A DNA stretch of 64,000 nt, from the NCBI RefSeq assembly GCF_003049085.1, contig NZ_PIQX01000007.1, positions 39,989 to 103,988 of the forward strand. The letters are read 5' to 3'. The position numbers and the translations under genes are program-made. This document shows positions 36,438-43,999 of the stretch, in pieces. The notes beneath the pieces are model-generated. The model was not told where the DNA came from, made no database searches, and saw only the letters and a program-made list of their open reading frames with translations. This DNA comes from Campylobacter concisus (GTDB lineage Bacteria > Campylobacterota > Campylobacteria > Campylobacterales > Campylobacteraceae). How positions within the stretch are numbered: the stretch's first letter is position 1; each line of letters begins with the position of its first letter.

Positions 36438-37175
36438 ATGAAGGAGTATCAAAAGATCGAAGAATCTTTAGTTTTTAGCTTAAAAGATAAAACTAAAGAT
36501 AAAAATTTGTTGTTGGGTGTTAGTGGAGGTATTGATTCTGCTGTAGTAGCGACTTTGTGTGCAAGAGCAAAACCAAATGAAACTCATGCACTCATCATGC
36601 CAACAGCATCATCAAACAGACAAAATATGGACGATGCCTTAAATTTATGCGAAAAACTAAACATAAAATATAAGGTTTTATCCATAGAGGGTATTTTAAA
36701 TGCCTTTTACGAAACGATAGATGTAAATTTAAGCAATTTAAGAAAAGGGAATTTAGCAGCTAGAGTTAGAATGAGCTTGCTTTATGATTATTCATCTAGT
36801 ATAAACGCTCTAGTTATCGGAACAAGCAACAAAAGTGAGCTTATGCTTGGATACGGTACGATATTTGGGGATTTAGCATGTGCGATAAATCCTATCGGAG
36901 AGCTTTACAAAAGTGAAATTTTTGAATTTGCAAAACATCTTGGGGTTGATAAAAATTTTATTGACAAAGCACCTTCGGCTGATTTGTGGGATGGACAAAG
37001 TGACGAAGGCGACATAGGTTACAGTTATGCTGTCATTGATGAGATTTTAGAAAATTTAGAAAATAACAAGGAGCAAGTCATCAAAAAGTTCGGATTAAAA
37101 GCAGTATCGGATATAGAAAATAGAGTTGTTTCAAACAGGTTTAAACGACAAATGCCGTTGATAGTGAAAATTTAA
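36438..37175 (+). CDS. nadE: NAD+ synthase (ammonia-dependent)
   Basis: A 245-residue NadE. The PP-loop LLGVSGGIDSAVVATL is at about residue 28, with TSNKSELMLGYGTIFGD, LACAINPIGELYKSE and APSADLWDGQSDE. It converts deamido-NAD+ to NAD+ with ATP and ammonia and has no glutaminase domain. I chose ATG 36438, preceded by AAAGGAAG; an in-frame TTG at 36405 would add 11 non-conserved residues. The stop is 10 bases before the DegT-family gene. Confidence 0.95.
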   Translation: MKEYQKIEESLVFSLKDKTKDKNLLLGVSGGIDSAVVATLCARAKPNETHALIMPTASSNRQNMDDALNLCEKLNIKYKVLSIEGILNAFYETIDVNLSNLRKGNLAARVRMSLLYDYSSSINALVIGTSNKSELMLGYGTIFGDLACAINPIGELYKSEIFEFAKHLGVDKNFIDKAPSADLWDGQSDEGDIGYSYAVIDEILENLENNKEQVIKKFGLKAVSDIENRVVSNRFKRQMPLIVKI

Positions 37176-37185
37176 AGGATTAAAG

Positions 37186-38316
37186 ATGAGAGAGATTCCG
37201 TTTTATAGACCAACTATCACTGAGCGTGAAAGTGAGCTTATTGAGGAGGCTTTGCACTCTGAAAATACTACTAATATCGTTGCTAGATTTGAAGAGAAGT
37301 TAAAAGAGTATTTTGGTGCAAAATTTGTAGTTACCACAAATAATATTGCAGCTGCACATCACTTGGCACTAAGCGCGCTTGACACTAAACGCGGAGATAA
37401 GGTCATTTGCTCCATAAATGCCTTTCCTAGCATTGCACAAGCTGTTAGACATTTTGATGCTGAACCTATTTTTGTGGATGTTGATGAAGAAGATTTTAAC
37501 ATCTGCCCAGACGCCCTTGAGAAAGTGCTAAAAGAGCAAAATCATAAAAAATTAAAATGTGCTTTTATCTCTCATATCGCAGGTCAAAGTGCCAGGATGG
37601 ACGAGATAACGGCGGTTTGTGAGAAATACGGTGTAAAAATTTTAGATGATGCAAATCGCGGTATGGGACTAACATACAATGGCAAAAAAGTTGGCTCAGA
37701 CTCCTTTTTATCGTGCTTTCAAACACATTCGCGTGTACAAAATCCTATATCAACGGTTGGATTTTTTACGACAAATGATGAGGAAATTTATAAAAGAGCA
37801 AAACTACTTCGCAACTATGCCCTTGTAAATGGCATTGATAAATTCGGTAGCTTGAGTTATATTTATGATGTCGTAGATATTGGCTTAAAGTATGATATAA
37901 ACTCGATAAATGCAGCATTTTCTATTGCGCAGCTAGAAAGAACAGACAAGCTCATACAAAGAAGGCAAGAGATCGCAAAAATTTATGATAAAGAGCTTGG
38001 TGAGTGCCACAATATAACAATCCCTGTCAAAAAACGCGAGCACATTTATACTCAGTATATTATTAAGATAAATAAAAATCGTGATGGCTTTGCTAGAGAG
38101 CTTTTGGAGCATGGCATTCACACATCATTGCACTACATACCGATACATTTACTAAGTTATTATAAAAACAAATACTCGCTTAAAGTAAATGATTTTCCAA
38201 ATGCTTTAAAAAATTATCAGCAAGTGTTGTCATTGCCTATTTATCATAGTCTGAGTGATGAAGAGGTGCAATACATCTGCAGCAAAGTAAAAGAAATTTC
38301 TAAAACTCGTGTTTAA
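37186..38316 (+). CDS. DegT/DnrJ/EryC1/StrS-family protein lacking the PLP-binding lysine
   Basis: A 376-residue protein of the sugar aminotransferase/dehydratase family. The N-terminal [51 protein letters not shown], the PLP-contacting [10 protein letters not shown] and the C-terminal THLHY-like [12 protein letters not shown] region are normal. Where the family has Ser-Phe-x-x-x-Lys, this protein has [15 protein letters not shown] (about residues 175-189), with His 181 or Ser 182 at the lysine position and no Lys nearby. Relatives with His there (ColD and E1-type) are dehydratases. It lies between nadE and lpxK and overlaps lpxK by 8 bases, suggesting a role in lipid A, KDO or surface sugars. 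Confidence 0.8.
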   Translation: MREIPFYRPTITERESELIEEALHSENTTNIVARFEEKLKEYFGAKFVVTTNNIAAAHHLALSALDTKRGDKVICSINAFPSIAQAVRHFDAEPIFVDVDEEDFNICPDALEKVLKEQNHKKLKCAFISHIAGQSARMDEITAVCEKYGVKILDDANRGMGLTYNGKKVGSDSFLSCFQTHSRVQNPISTVGFFTTNDEEIYKRAKLLRNYALVNGIDKFGSLSYIYDVVDIGLKYDINSINAAFSIAQLERTDKLIQRRQEIAKIYDKELGECHNITIPVKKREHIYTQYIIKINKNRDGFARELLEHGIHTSLHYIPIHLLSYYKNKYSLKVNDFPNALKNYQQVLSLPIYHSLSDEEVQYICSKVKEISKTRV

Positions 38317-39229
38317 GAAATTAAATATTTTCTTGCATGCTTGGGTGAACGATTACTTCTTTCGCCCAAATTTCTTTCAAATTTTACTAGCATTTTTACT
38401 TTTGCCACTAAGTTTTATCTATTTTCTTATTGTTGTGCTTAAGAAATTTACTGCTAGAAAAATAGACTTTGGCATAAAGATAATAAGCGTGGGAAATTTG
38501 ACACTTGGAGGAAGCGGGAAGACTCCACTTTGCGTGGCAATTGCTAAAAATTACGAGGGCGCTTTTATCGTTCTTAGAGGCTATAAAAGAAAAAGCAAAG
38601 GCATGCAAGTTGTCGCTCGAAATGGCGAAATTTTGCTTGACGTAGCAGCAAGCGGCGACGAGGCGATGATATACGCTACAAGCCTTAAAAACGCAAATGT
38701 AATAGTAAGCGAAGATAGAAAAGTAGCCATAAAGTACGCCAAAAAGCATGGCGCGAAGTATGTTTTGATGGATGATGGGTTTTCTAAATTTGACATAGCT
38801 AAATTTGACATATTAGTGCGTCCAAATCCAGAGCCAAAGCTAAAATTTTGCCTACCAAGCGGAGCTTATAGGTATCCGTTTAACTTTTATAAATTTGCTG
38901 ATTTTATAGCAATTGAAGGGCAAACTCATTTTAGAAAGAGTGAAATTTTAAGTAAAAGCGAAAAAATGGTTCTAGTTACTGCCATAGCAAACCCAGAGCG
39001 CCTCAAGCCATTTTTTGATGAGTGCATAGCTCGCGTCTTTTTTCCTGATCATTATGATTTTTCAAAAGATGAGTTAGAAGAGATTTTAAAAAGATATGAT
39101 GCAGCCTCGCTTTTGATGACGCAAAAGGACTATGTAAAGGCAAAGGACTTTGGGCTGAGAGTATCGCTTATAACGCTTGAAGTTACGCTAAGTGAAGAGT
39201 TTAAAAAGGTTTTAGAGCGACAAATTTAA
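38309..39229 (+). CDS. lpxK: Tetraacyldisaccharide 4'-kinase
   Basis: A 306-residue LpxK that phosphorylates the lipid A precursor at the inner membrane. It has an N-terminal membrane helix ([20 protein letters not shown]) and the P-loop [20 protein letters not shown], with [39 protein letters not shown] and a late [13 protein letters not shown]. All family landmarks are present. The start overlaps the DegT-family gene. In C. jejuni nadE and lpxK are adjacent as I recall. Confidence 0.94.
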   Translation: MFKKLNIFLHAWVNDYFFRPNFFQILLAFLLLPLSFIYFLIVVLKKFTARKIDFGIKIISVGNLTLGGSGKTPLCVAIAKNYEGAFIVLRGYKRKSKGMQVVARNGEILLDVAASGDEAMIYATSLKNANVIVSEDRKVAIKYAKKHGAKYVLMDDGFSKFDIAKFDILVRPNPEPKLKFCLPSGAYRYPFNFYKFADFIAIEGQTHFRKSEILSKSEKMVLVTAIANPERLKPFFDECIARVFFPDHYDFSKDELEEILKRYDAASLLMTQKDYVKAKDFGLRVSLITLEVTLSEEFKKVLERQI

Positions 39230-39279
39230 GCCCACTTTGTTATAATGAGCCACTTTCTTAAAGGAAAATTTAGATCAAA

Positions 39280-39594
39280 ATGAGAATTTTAATCACCTCA
39301 GTCGCAAAGAAAAAAGAAGCAAAGAAACTAAGCAAGAAGCTCGTAAAAAAGAGCCTTGCAGCTTGTGTAAGTGGCTTCAGCGCAAAAAGCATTTATCTTT
39401 GGCAAAAGGAGCTTTGCGATGAAAAAGAGCAAATTTTACTCATAAAAACGGACGTTAAATTTAAAAAAGTAGCTAAATTTATAAGAAAGCACCACAGCTA
39501 CGAAATCCCAGAAATTCTATCCTTAAAGCCAAAAGAGGTCTTTAAAAAATATAAAAAATGGATAAAAAAATCAACCAAAAAAGGTAAAAAATGA
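39280..39594 (+). CDS. cutA: Divalent cation tolerance protein CutA1
   Basis: A 104-residue CutA1 with KSLAACVSGFSAKSIYLWQKE, EEQILLIKT-like and HHSYEIPEILSL, the core of the trimeric ferredoxin-like family. The C-terminal tail is unusually Lys-rich (KKYKKWIKKSTKKGKK). CutA1 has been linked to metal tolerance in E. coli but its molecular role is unsettled. It overlaps thrC by 4 bases. The start is preceded by AAAGGAAAA. Confidence 0.88.
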   Translation: MRILITSVAKKKEAKKLSKKLVKKSLAACVSGFSAKSIYLWQKELCDEKEQILLIKTDVKFKKVAKFIRKHHSYEIPEILSLKPKEVFKKYKKWIKKSTKKGKK

Positions 39595-41054
39595 GACTAA
39601 CACCAACTAGAAGCGTGAAAGATGAAAAGATAAAAAATGTAAATTTAAGCACAGCTATGCTTAGCCCAAGCTCTGCTCACGGCGGACTTTACGCGCCAAA
39701 AAAGCTTCCAAAAATAACAAAATCAAAGTGGCAAGAGCTCTCACAATTAAGCTACGAGAAACTCGCACTTTATATCATATCACTATTTAAATTTGATGTG
39801 CCAGAGGCGTTTTTCAAAAAGGCGGTTAAGAGATACGCGAGTTTTGACGATCCAAAGCACCCAGTCATTTTTAAAAAAATAGATAAAAATTTATACGTAA
39901 ACGAGCTATATCACGGCCCAACTAGGGCATTTAAGGATATGGCGCTTCAGCCTTTTGGCTCGCTGCTTAGCCAGCTAGCAAATGAAAGAGGCGAAAGATA
40001 CCTTATCATGTGCGCAACTAGCGGTGACACTGGACCTGCGACACTTCAGACTTTTGCAAATGACGAAAATATCAAGGTCGTTTGCCTCTATCCAGATGGC
40101 GGCACGAGCGAGGTTCAAAAGCTTCAGATGCAGACCATGCAGGGTGAAAATTTAAAGGTTTTTGGCATAAAAGGCGACTTTGACGACGCCCAAAGAGCAC
40201 TTAAAACGCTGCTTGCAAATGATAAATTTAAGGCTGAGCTTAAGAAAAAGCGCCTTAAACTAAGTGCGGCAAACTCGGTAAATTTTGGCAGAATTCTCTT
40301 TCAGATCATATACCACGCCTACGCTTATGCAAATTTACTAAAGCAAAAGGCGCTTAAGGTAAATGAGAGCTTTGACATCATCGTGCCAAGTGGAAATTTT
40401 GGCAACGCACTTGGGGCATATTACGCTAAAAAAATGGGCGCAAAGATCGGTAAGATCAAGATCTCCTCAAATGCAAACAACATCTTGACGCAGTTTTTCA
40501 CCACTGGCGTTTACGACCTAAGAGATAAAAAGCTGGTTAAGACGATAAGCCCAGCCATGGACATTTTGATCAGCTCAAACGTCGAGCGCTTGCTATTTGA
40601 TAAATTTGGTAGCGTTAGAACCAATGAACTCATGCAAAGCCTAGCTAAAAATAAATTTTATAAGCTTAGTAAGCAAGAGCTTGAAGCGCTAAAAGAGGAC
40701 TTTGAGGCTAGCTGGTGCGACGATAAAGAGTGTGAGGCATACATCGCAAAGCTCGCAAGGGGCGGCTATGCGATCGATCCGCATACAGCTACTTGCTTTA
40801 AGATGGTGGATGCTAGCCGCATAAACGTCATCACATCGACCGCGCACTGGGTGAAATTTACGCCAAGCATGATCAAAGCGTGCCAGATCAAAGATACAAA
40901 AGATGAGAAAGATGCGCTGGCAAAGACCGCTAAAATCTTAAATGACAGCGTGCCAAGCTCAATTAATTCGCTATTTAGCGCGAAAATTTTACACAAAAAC
41001 ATCATAAAAGAGGACGAGATAGAAAAGTGCGTCCTAGAATGGATCGAGCGATGA
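39591..41054 (+). CDS. thrC: Threonine synthase
   Basis: A 487-residue PLP enzyme making threonine from O-phosphohomoserine. The PLP lysine lies in ELYHGPTRAFKDMALQPFG (about residue 116). CATSGDTGPATLQTFA, VCLYPDGGTSEVQKLQMQT, IVPSGNFGNALGAYYAKKMG and STAHWVKFTPSMI follow, as in the E. coli/yeast-type ThrC with the long C-terminal domain. It lies between cutA and kdsB and overlaps both by 4 bases. Confidence 0.95.
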   Translation: MRLTPTRSVKDEKIKNVNLSTAMLSPSSAHGGLYAPKKLPKITKSKWQELSQLSYEKLALYIISLFKFDVPEAFFKKAVKRYASFDDPKHPVIFKKIDKNLYVNELYHGPTRAFKDMALQPFGSLLSQLANERGERYLIMCATSGDTGPATLQTFANDENIKVVCLYPDGGTSEVQKLQMQTMQGENLKVFGIKGDFDDAQRALKTLLANDKFKAELKKKRLKLSAANSVNFGRILFQIIYHAYAYANLLKQKALKVNESFDIIVPSGNFGNALGAYYAKKMGAKIGKIKISSNANNILTQFFTTGVYDLRDKKLVKTISPAMDILISSNVERLLFDKFGSVRTNELMQSLAKNKFYKLSKQELEALKEDFEASWCDDKECEAYIAKLARGGYAIDPHTATCFKMVDASRINVITSTAHWVKFTPSMIKACQIKDTKDEKDALAKTAKILNDSVPSSINSLFSAKILHKNIIKEDEIEKCVLEWIER

Positions 41055-41764
41055 TAATCATCCCAGCTCGCCTTGCTTCAACAAGGTTTAGTAATAAAAT
41101 TTTAAAAGAGATAAATGGCGTGCCAATGTTTGTGGCAACGGCTCTTAGAGTAAGTGGCGTGGATGATGTGGTGGTTGCTGTGGATGAGCAAAGTGTGCTG
41201 GATATTGCCAAAGCTCACGGTATAAAAGCGGTGCTAACTAGCAAAGATCATCAAAGCGGGACTGATAGGATAAACGAAGCAGCGCAAATTTTGGGGCTAA
41301 ATGAGAGCGAGATCATCATAAATGTTCAGGCTGATGAGCCATTTATCGAGCCTGAAAATATCGCTAAATTTAGGGCATTTTGCGAGCAAAATAGGGAAAA
41401 AGCTTTTATGTTTTCTTGCTATAAAAAGATGGATGATGAGTTTGCGGATGATAAAAATTTAGTTAAGGTAGTGACTGATTTTGAGGGATATGCACTTTAC
41501 TTTTCAAGATCAAGGATACCATTTAACAGAAGCGAGTGTAAAAGCTACAAAGCGCACCTTGGCATTTACGGATACAGTGTAAAAAGCTTAAAAGAGTTTT
41601 GCGCTCTTGCTACTTCAAGCCTTGAAAATACCGAAAAGCTCGAGCAGCTCCGTACCCTAGAAAATGGCAAAAAGATAGCGATGCTAGAGGTTGAAAGTCA
41701 AAGTATCGGCATCGATAGCGAAGAGGACTACCAAAGAGCTCTAGCTAAATTTGGTAAAAAATAA
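41051..41764 (+). CDS. kdsB: 3-deoxy-manno-octulosonate cytidylyltransferase
   Basis: A 237-residue KdsB that activates KDO as CMP-KDO for lipid A inner-core assembly. It begins MIIIPARLASTRFSNKILKE, followed by VVVAVDEQSVLDIA, GTDRINEAA, IIINVQADEPFIEPENI, YFSRSRIPFNR and GIYGYSVKSLKEF. I chose ATG 41051, which overlaps the thrC TGA; a frame open from 41027 would only add eight residues inside thrC. It is in the same run as lpxK and so couples two lipid A steps. Confidence 0.95.
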   Translation: MIIIPARLASTRFSNKILKEINGVPMFVATALRVSGVDDVVVAVDEQSVLDIAKAHGIKAVLTSKDHQSGTDRINEAAQILGLNESEIIINVQADEPFIEPENIAKFRAFCEQNREKAFMFSCYKKMDDEFADDKNLVKVVTDFEGYALYFSRSRIPFNRSECKSYKAHLGIYGYSVKSLKEFCALATSSLENTEKLEQLRTLENGKKIAMLEVESQSIGIDSEEDYQRALAKFGKK

Positions 41765-41867
41765 GTCGGTAAATTCTCTTTAAATAACGTCAATATTTAA
41801 GGAGAATTTATCTAAATTATTAACCTTTAAAAGTACCAAAAAGTGTTTTTGCTCAAACAATATAAAA

Positions 41868-42041
41868 CTAATTTTTCTTGATTTTTATTTTTTTAATTCT
41901 GTCTTTAACAACGTAAAATTTTAAAATTGCACTCGAGTAAAAGTCTTTATAAAAACCTAAAAATTTAGGCTCTTTCTTAGTGCAGATAGCTGCAAACACT
42001 CTTTCAAGGTCTATTCTCTCTTTTTGTGTCAAATTTTCCAT
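41868..42041 (-). CDS. 57-residue basic protein paired with HTH gene
   Basis: ATG at 42041, directly abutting the TAG of the HTH gene, opens a 57-residue frame (MENLTQKERIDLERVFAAIC, then CTKKEPKFLGFYKDFYSS) ending in a strongly basic tail (VVKDRIKKIKIKKN). It has no signal peptide or membrane helix. I do not recognise a family; it does not resemble RelE, HigB, ParE or MazF. Zero spacing to the HTH gene indicates translational coupling. It could be an auxiliary factor, a toxin or a regulator partner. It may also be a shortened gene, because the AT-rich DNA after its stop has no clear function. Confidence 0.55.
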   Translation of the reverse strand: MENLTQKERIDLERVFAAICTKKEPKFLGFYKDFYSSAILKFYVVKDRIKKIKIKKN

Positions 42042-42287
42042 CTATTTTCCTAACAACTTTCTCATCTTATTGATAACAAATAATATTTCATCATCGTCAA
42101 GCTCACATAGTAGCTTACAAACTGCAGCAGCAGCTTGTGGCTTTGAGTTGCCAAGCCTCCAATCTTGATATGTCCTCATAGGCACGCCAAGTTCCTCTGC
42201 CATTTTTGCTTGTGAAATTTTCTTACCGATATTTTTTGCCTCAACTGCATTGTGAAGCAAATTAAATATATCACTTGTTTCAATCAT
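42042..42287 (-). CDS. Small Cro/CI-type HTH protein (antitoxin- or repressor-like)
   Basis: An 81-residue protein with one helix-turn-helix: KKISQAKMAEELGVPMRTYQ, followed by DWRLGNSKPQ, the arrangement seen in HigA/NadS-type antitoxins and small phage-like repressors. The rest is a helical C-terminus (LCELDDDEILFVINKMRKLLG) that could dimerise. Its start codon is 6 bases after a TATAAT on the minus strand, so the transcript may be leaderless. ATACGTAT-type repeats lie in the upstream region. It is divergent from hrcA and is followed without a gap by a 57-residue frame. Confidence 0.75.
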   Translation of the reverse strand: MIETSDIFNLLHNAVEAKNIGKKISQAKMAEELGVPMRTYQDWRLGNSKPQAAAAVCKLLCELDDDEILFVINKMRKLLGK

Positions 42288-42293
42288 TAAAGT

Positions 42294-42299
42294 ATTATA
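42294..42299 (-). promoter_or_regulatory. -10 box of HTH gene, suggesting a leaderless mRNA
   Basis: On the minus strand TATAAT ends 6 bases before the ATG of the HTH gene (42287), so a normal start site would fall on or next to the A of the ATG. No Shine-Dalgarno sequence fits in the gap. The -35 region (TGTATA) is weak. The box overlaps the ATACGGAT repeat at 42297-42304. Confidence 0.5.
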
Positions 42300-42417
42300 C
42301 GGATTATTTTATTAAATATACATAAAATAATATATAAATAATAGTAATACGTATAAATAAATTAAAAAATATTATATATTATACTATAAAACATTATATC
42401 AATACGTAATAACGTAT
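42297..42417. promoter_or_regulatory. ATACGTAT-type operator-like repeats
   Basis: Three related sites: ATACGGAT at 42297-42304 (one mismatch to a palindrome, overlapping the -10 box of the HTH gene), ATACGTAT at 42347-42354 (perfect palindrome) and an inverted repeat ATACGT-AATA-ACGTAT at 42402-42417. CG-containing octamers are unusual in this very AT-rich stretch. The probable ligand is the adjacent HTH protein acting as its own repressor; this is inference. Confidence 0.5.
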
Positions 42418-42572
42418 AGAAATATTAAAAAGTAGAAGCAATATAAAAGACTTTTAAGTTTATTTACTTGTTTATTATAATTTTATTTTCGGAAAGGCTT
42501 ATGCAATTAATATTAAAAAAGCTTAGTTATATAGACTAAAGATATATAAATAAATTATTTTAACTTAAATAC

Positions 42573-42601
42573 TTGACATTGATAAACTAAAGTTGTATAA
42601 T
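42573..42601 (+). promoter_or_regulatory. Consensus sigma-70 promoter of hrcA-grpE-dnaK
   Basis: TTGACA at 42573-42578 and TATAAT at 42596-42601 are both perfect consensus with 17-base spacing. A full -35 box is uncommon in Campylobacter promoters. The start site is expected near 42608, inside the CIRCE element, so HrcA binding would block initiation. Confidence 0.85.
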
Positions 42602-42605
42602 CCGC

Positions 42606-42632
42606 TTAGCAATTAAAAAGAAAGAGTGCTAA
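42606..42632. promoter_or_regulatory. CIRCE operator for HrcA
   Basis: TTAGCAATT-N9-GAGTGCTAA. The right half is a perfect CIRCE arm (consensus TTAGCACTC-N9-GAGTGCTAA). The left half departs from consensus at two positions. It lies between the -10 box and the hrcA start codon and predicts autoregulation by HrcA, relieved on heat shock. Confidence 0.85.
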
Positions 42633-42634
42633 AA

Positions 42635-43429
42635 GTGAGTAAAACAAATAAACGCGATTTGATACTAAATTCTATCATTGAAGCCTATTTGCAGGACAAT
42701 GCGCCTATTGGTTCAAACGAGCTTGGCTCTCGTATGAGCATGGCGATACCAGCATCGACGATACGTGTTTATTTTAAAAAGCTTTCAGATGAGGGCGAGA
42801 TCACAAAGCTTCACATAAGTGGCGGCAGGATCCCAACTATCGCTGCGATGAGAAGATATTGGAGTGAAATTTTTACTGAGAGCGACATAAATTTAGAGAT
42901 AAATGACCCAAGAAGCCTAAAGATGCTCTGTGATGAGTTTGAGCTTTATTGTATGATTTTTGGTACGATCGATAAGGAGTTGCTAGAAATTTTAAATTTA
43001 AATGATAGATATCTGGTTTTAAATTTTAGTGGCGATGAGATCGCCATTAAATTTGATGCTAGGATGTATAAATTTTTAAACAACCTTATCGGAGTTAGCT
43101 TAGACAAGCTTGAGCTTATCTGTTCTCAAGTTGGCTTAAGCGAACTAAAAAACAAGATAAGAGAGCTTAAAAGGACTAAAATTTACTTCCAAGAAAATGA
43201 AATTTTAGCCTTTGATATGTTTAAGGATAGACACTTTAAGATGGTTTTTGACCCAAGTTTTAGCTTGCAGATGGACGAAAAGCTTACATTTTCTCCTATG
43301 TTTGATGAAAATTACATGGGGCTTAAATTTAAAGCAAACTACCTTGGTAGCGAGGCGCAGATGATCTGTGCTGGCAGTGTTTATACTGATTATGTGAAAT
43401 TTATAAATCTAATAAAGGAGGCCGCGTGA
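42635..43429 (+). CDS. hrcA: Heat-inducible transcription repressor HrcA
   Basis: A 264-residue repressor of class I heat-shock genes. It starts SKTNKRDLILNSIIEAYLQD, the N-terminal winged helix, with NEPIGS-like NAPIGSNELGSRMSMAIPAS and an LHISGGRIPT loop, and a GAF-like C-terminal half (DRHFKMVFDPSFSL, FKANYLGSEAQMICAGSVYT). GTG 42635 is chosen because an upstream GTG at 42626 lies inside the CIRCE element; the resulting length fits Campylobacter HrcA. It overlaps the grpE start by 4 bases. Confidence 0.93.
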   Translation: MSKTNKRDLILNSIIEAYLQDNAPIGSNELGSRMSMAIPASTIRVYFKKLSDEGEITKLHISGGRIPTIAAMRRYWSEIFTESDINLEINDPRSLKMLCDEFELYCMIFGTIDKELLEILNLNDRYLVLNFSGDEIAIKFDARMYKFLNNLIGVSLDKLELICSQVGLSELKNKIRELKRTKIYFQENEILAFDMFKDRHFKMVFDPSFSLQMDEKLTFSPMFDENYMGLKFKANYLGSEAQMICAGSVYTDYVKFINLIKEAA

Positions 43430-43968
43430 GCGAAGAGGTAAAAGAGCAAAATCTACCTGAGGTTGAGCCTGTGCAAGAGGCAGCTAGCGATAGTGTAAAT
43501 TTAGATGCACTTGGCGATATCTCAAAAGTGGAGAAGCTCGAAAAAGAGCTTGGCGAGATCACTGATAAATATTACAGAGCAAATGCTGAGTTTGAAAATA
43601 TCAAAAAGCGTTATGAAAAAGAGAAAGCAGACGTTGCAAGCTATGCAAATGAGAAATTTGCAAGGGACTTGCTACCAGTCATCGATGCGCTCGAGATCGC
43701 TGCAAATTTTGATCCAGAGGATGATGAATTTGCTAAAAAGATCAAAGAGGGCATTTTGATAACGATAAATCAGTTCAAGAAATGTTTTGAAAAGCATGGC
43801 GTGAGCGAGATCGCAACTGATGCCGAGTTTGATCCAAATGTGCATAATGCCGTTTTAAGGGTCGATAGTGAGGAGAAGCAAAGCGGTCAGATCGTGCAAG
43901 CTTTACAAAAAGGCTATATGATAAATGGTAGGGTTTTGCGCCCAGCTATGGTCAGTGTGGCAAACTAA
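43426..43968 (+). CDS. grpE: Nucleotide exchange factor GrpE
   Basis: A 180-residue GrpE. It has an acidic disordered N-terminus, a long coiled coil (SKVEKLEKELGEITDKYYRANAEFENIKKRYEKE), then FARDLLPVIDALE and the beta-wing domain with LRVDSEEKQSGQIVQALQKG and a terminal YMINGRVLRPAMVSV. It exchanges ADP for ATP on DnaK. GTG start with AAAGGAGG upstream, coupled to hrcA. Confidence 0.95.
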   Translation: MSEEVKEQNLPEVEPVQEAASDSVNLDALGDISKVEKLEKELGEITDKYYRANAEFENIKKRYEKEKADVASYANEKFARDLLPVIDALEIAANFDPEDDEFAKKIKEGILITINQFKKCFEKHGVSEIATDAEFDPNVHNAVLRVDSEEKQSGQIVQALQKGYMINGRVLRPAMVSVAN

Positions 43969-43999
43969 ATTTAAAAAATAAATCTAATAAAGGAAAAAT

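Larger units (their letters stand above)
42288..42634. other. AT-rich regulatory region between the HTH gene and hrcA
   Basis: About 350 bases without a gene. It carries, from left to right, a minus-strand TATAAT box for the HTH gene, three ATACGTAT-related sites, a long A/T-rich stretch, then a consensus sigma-70 promoter and a CIRCE operator for hrcA. The base composition is clearly more AT-rich than its surroundings. Confidence 0.75.

Noticed and set aside
42042..42168. Plus-strand open frame 41980-42168 overlapping the HTH gene
   Set aside because: Antisense to the HTH gene and its partner; low-complexity Ser-rich product and no start signal.
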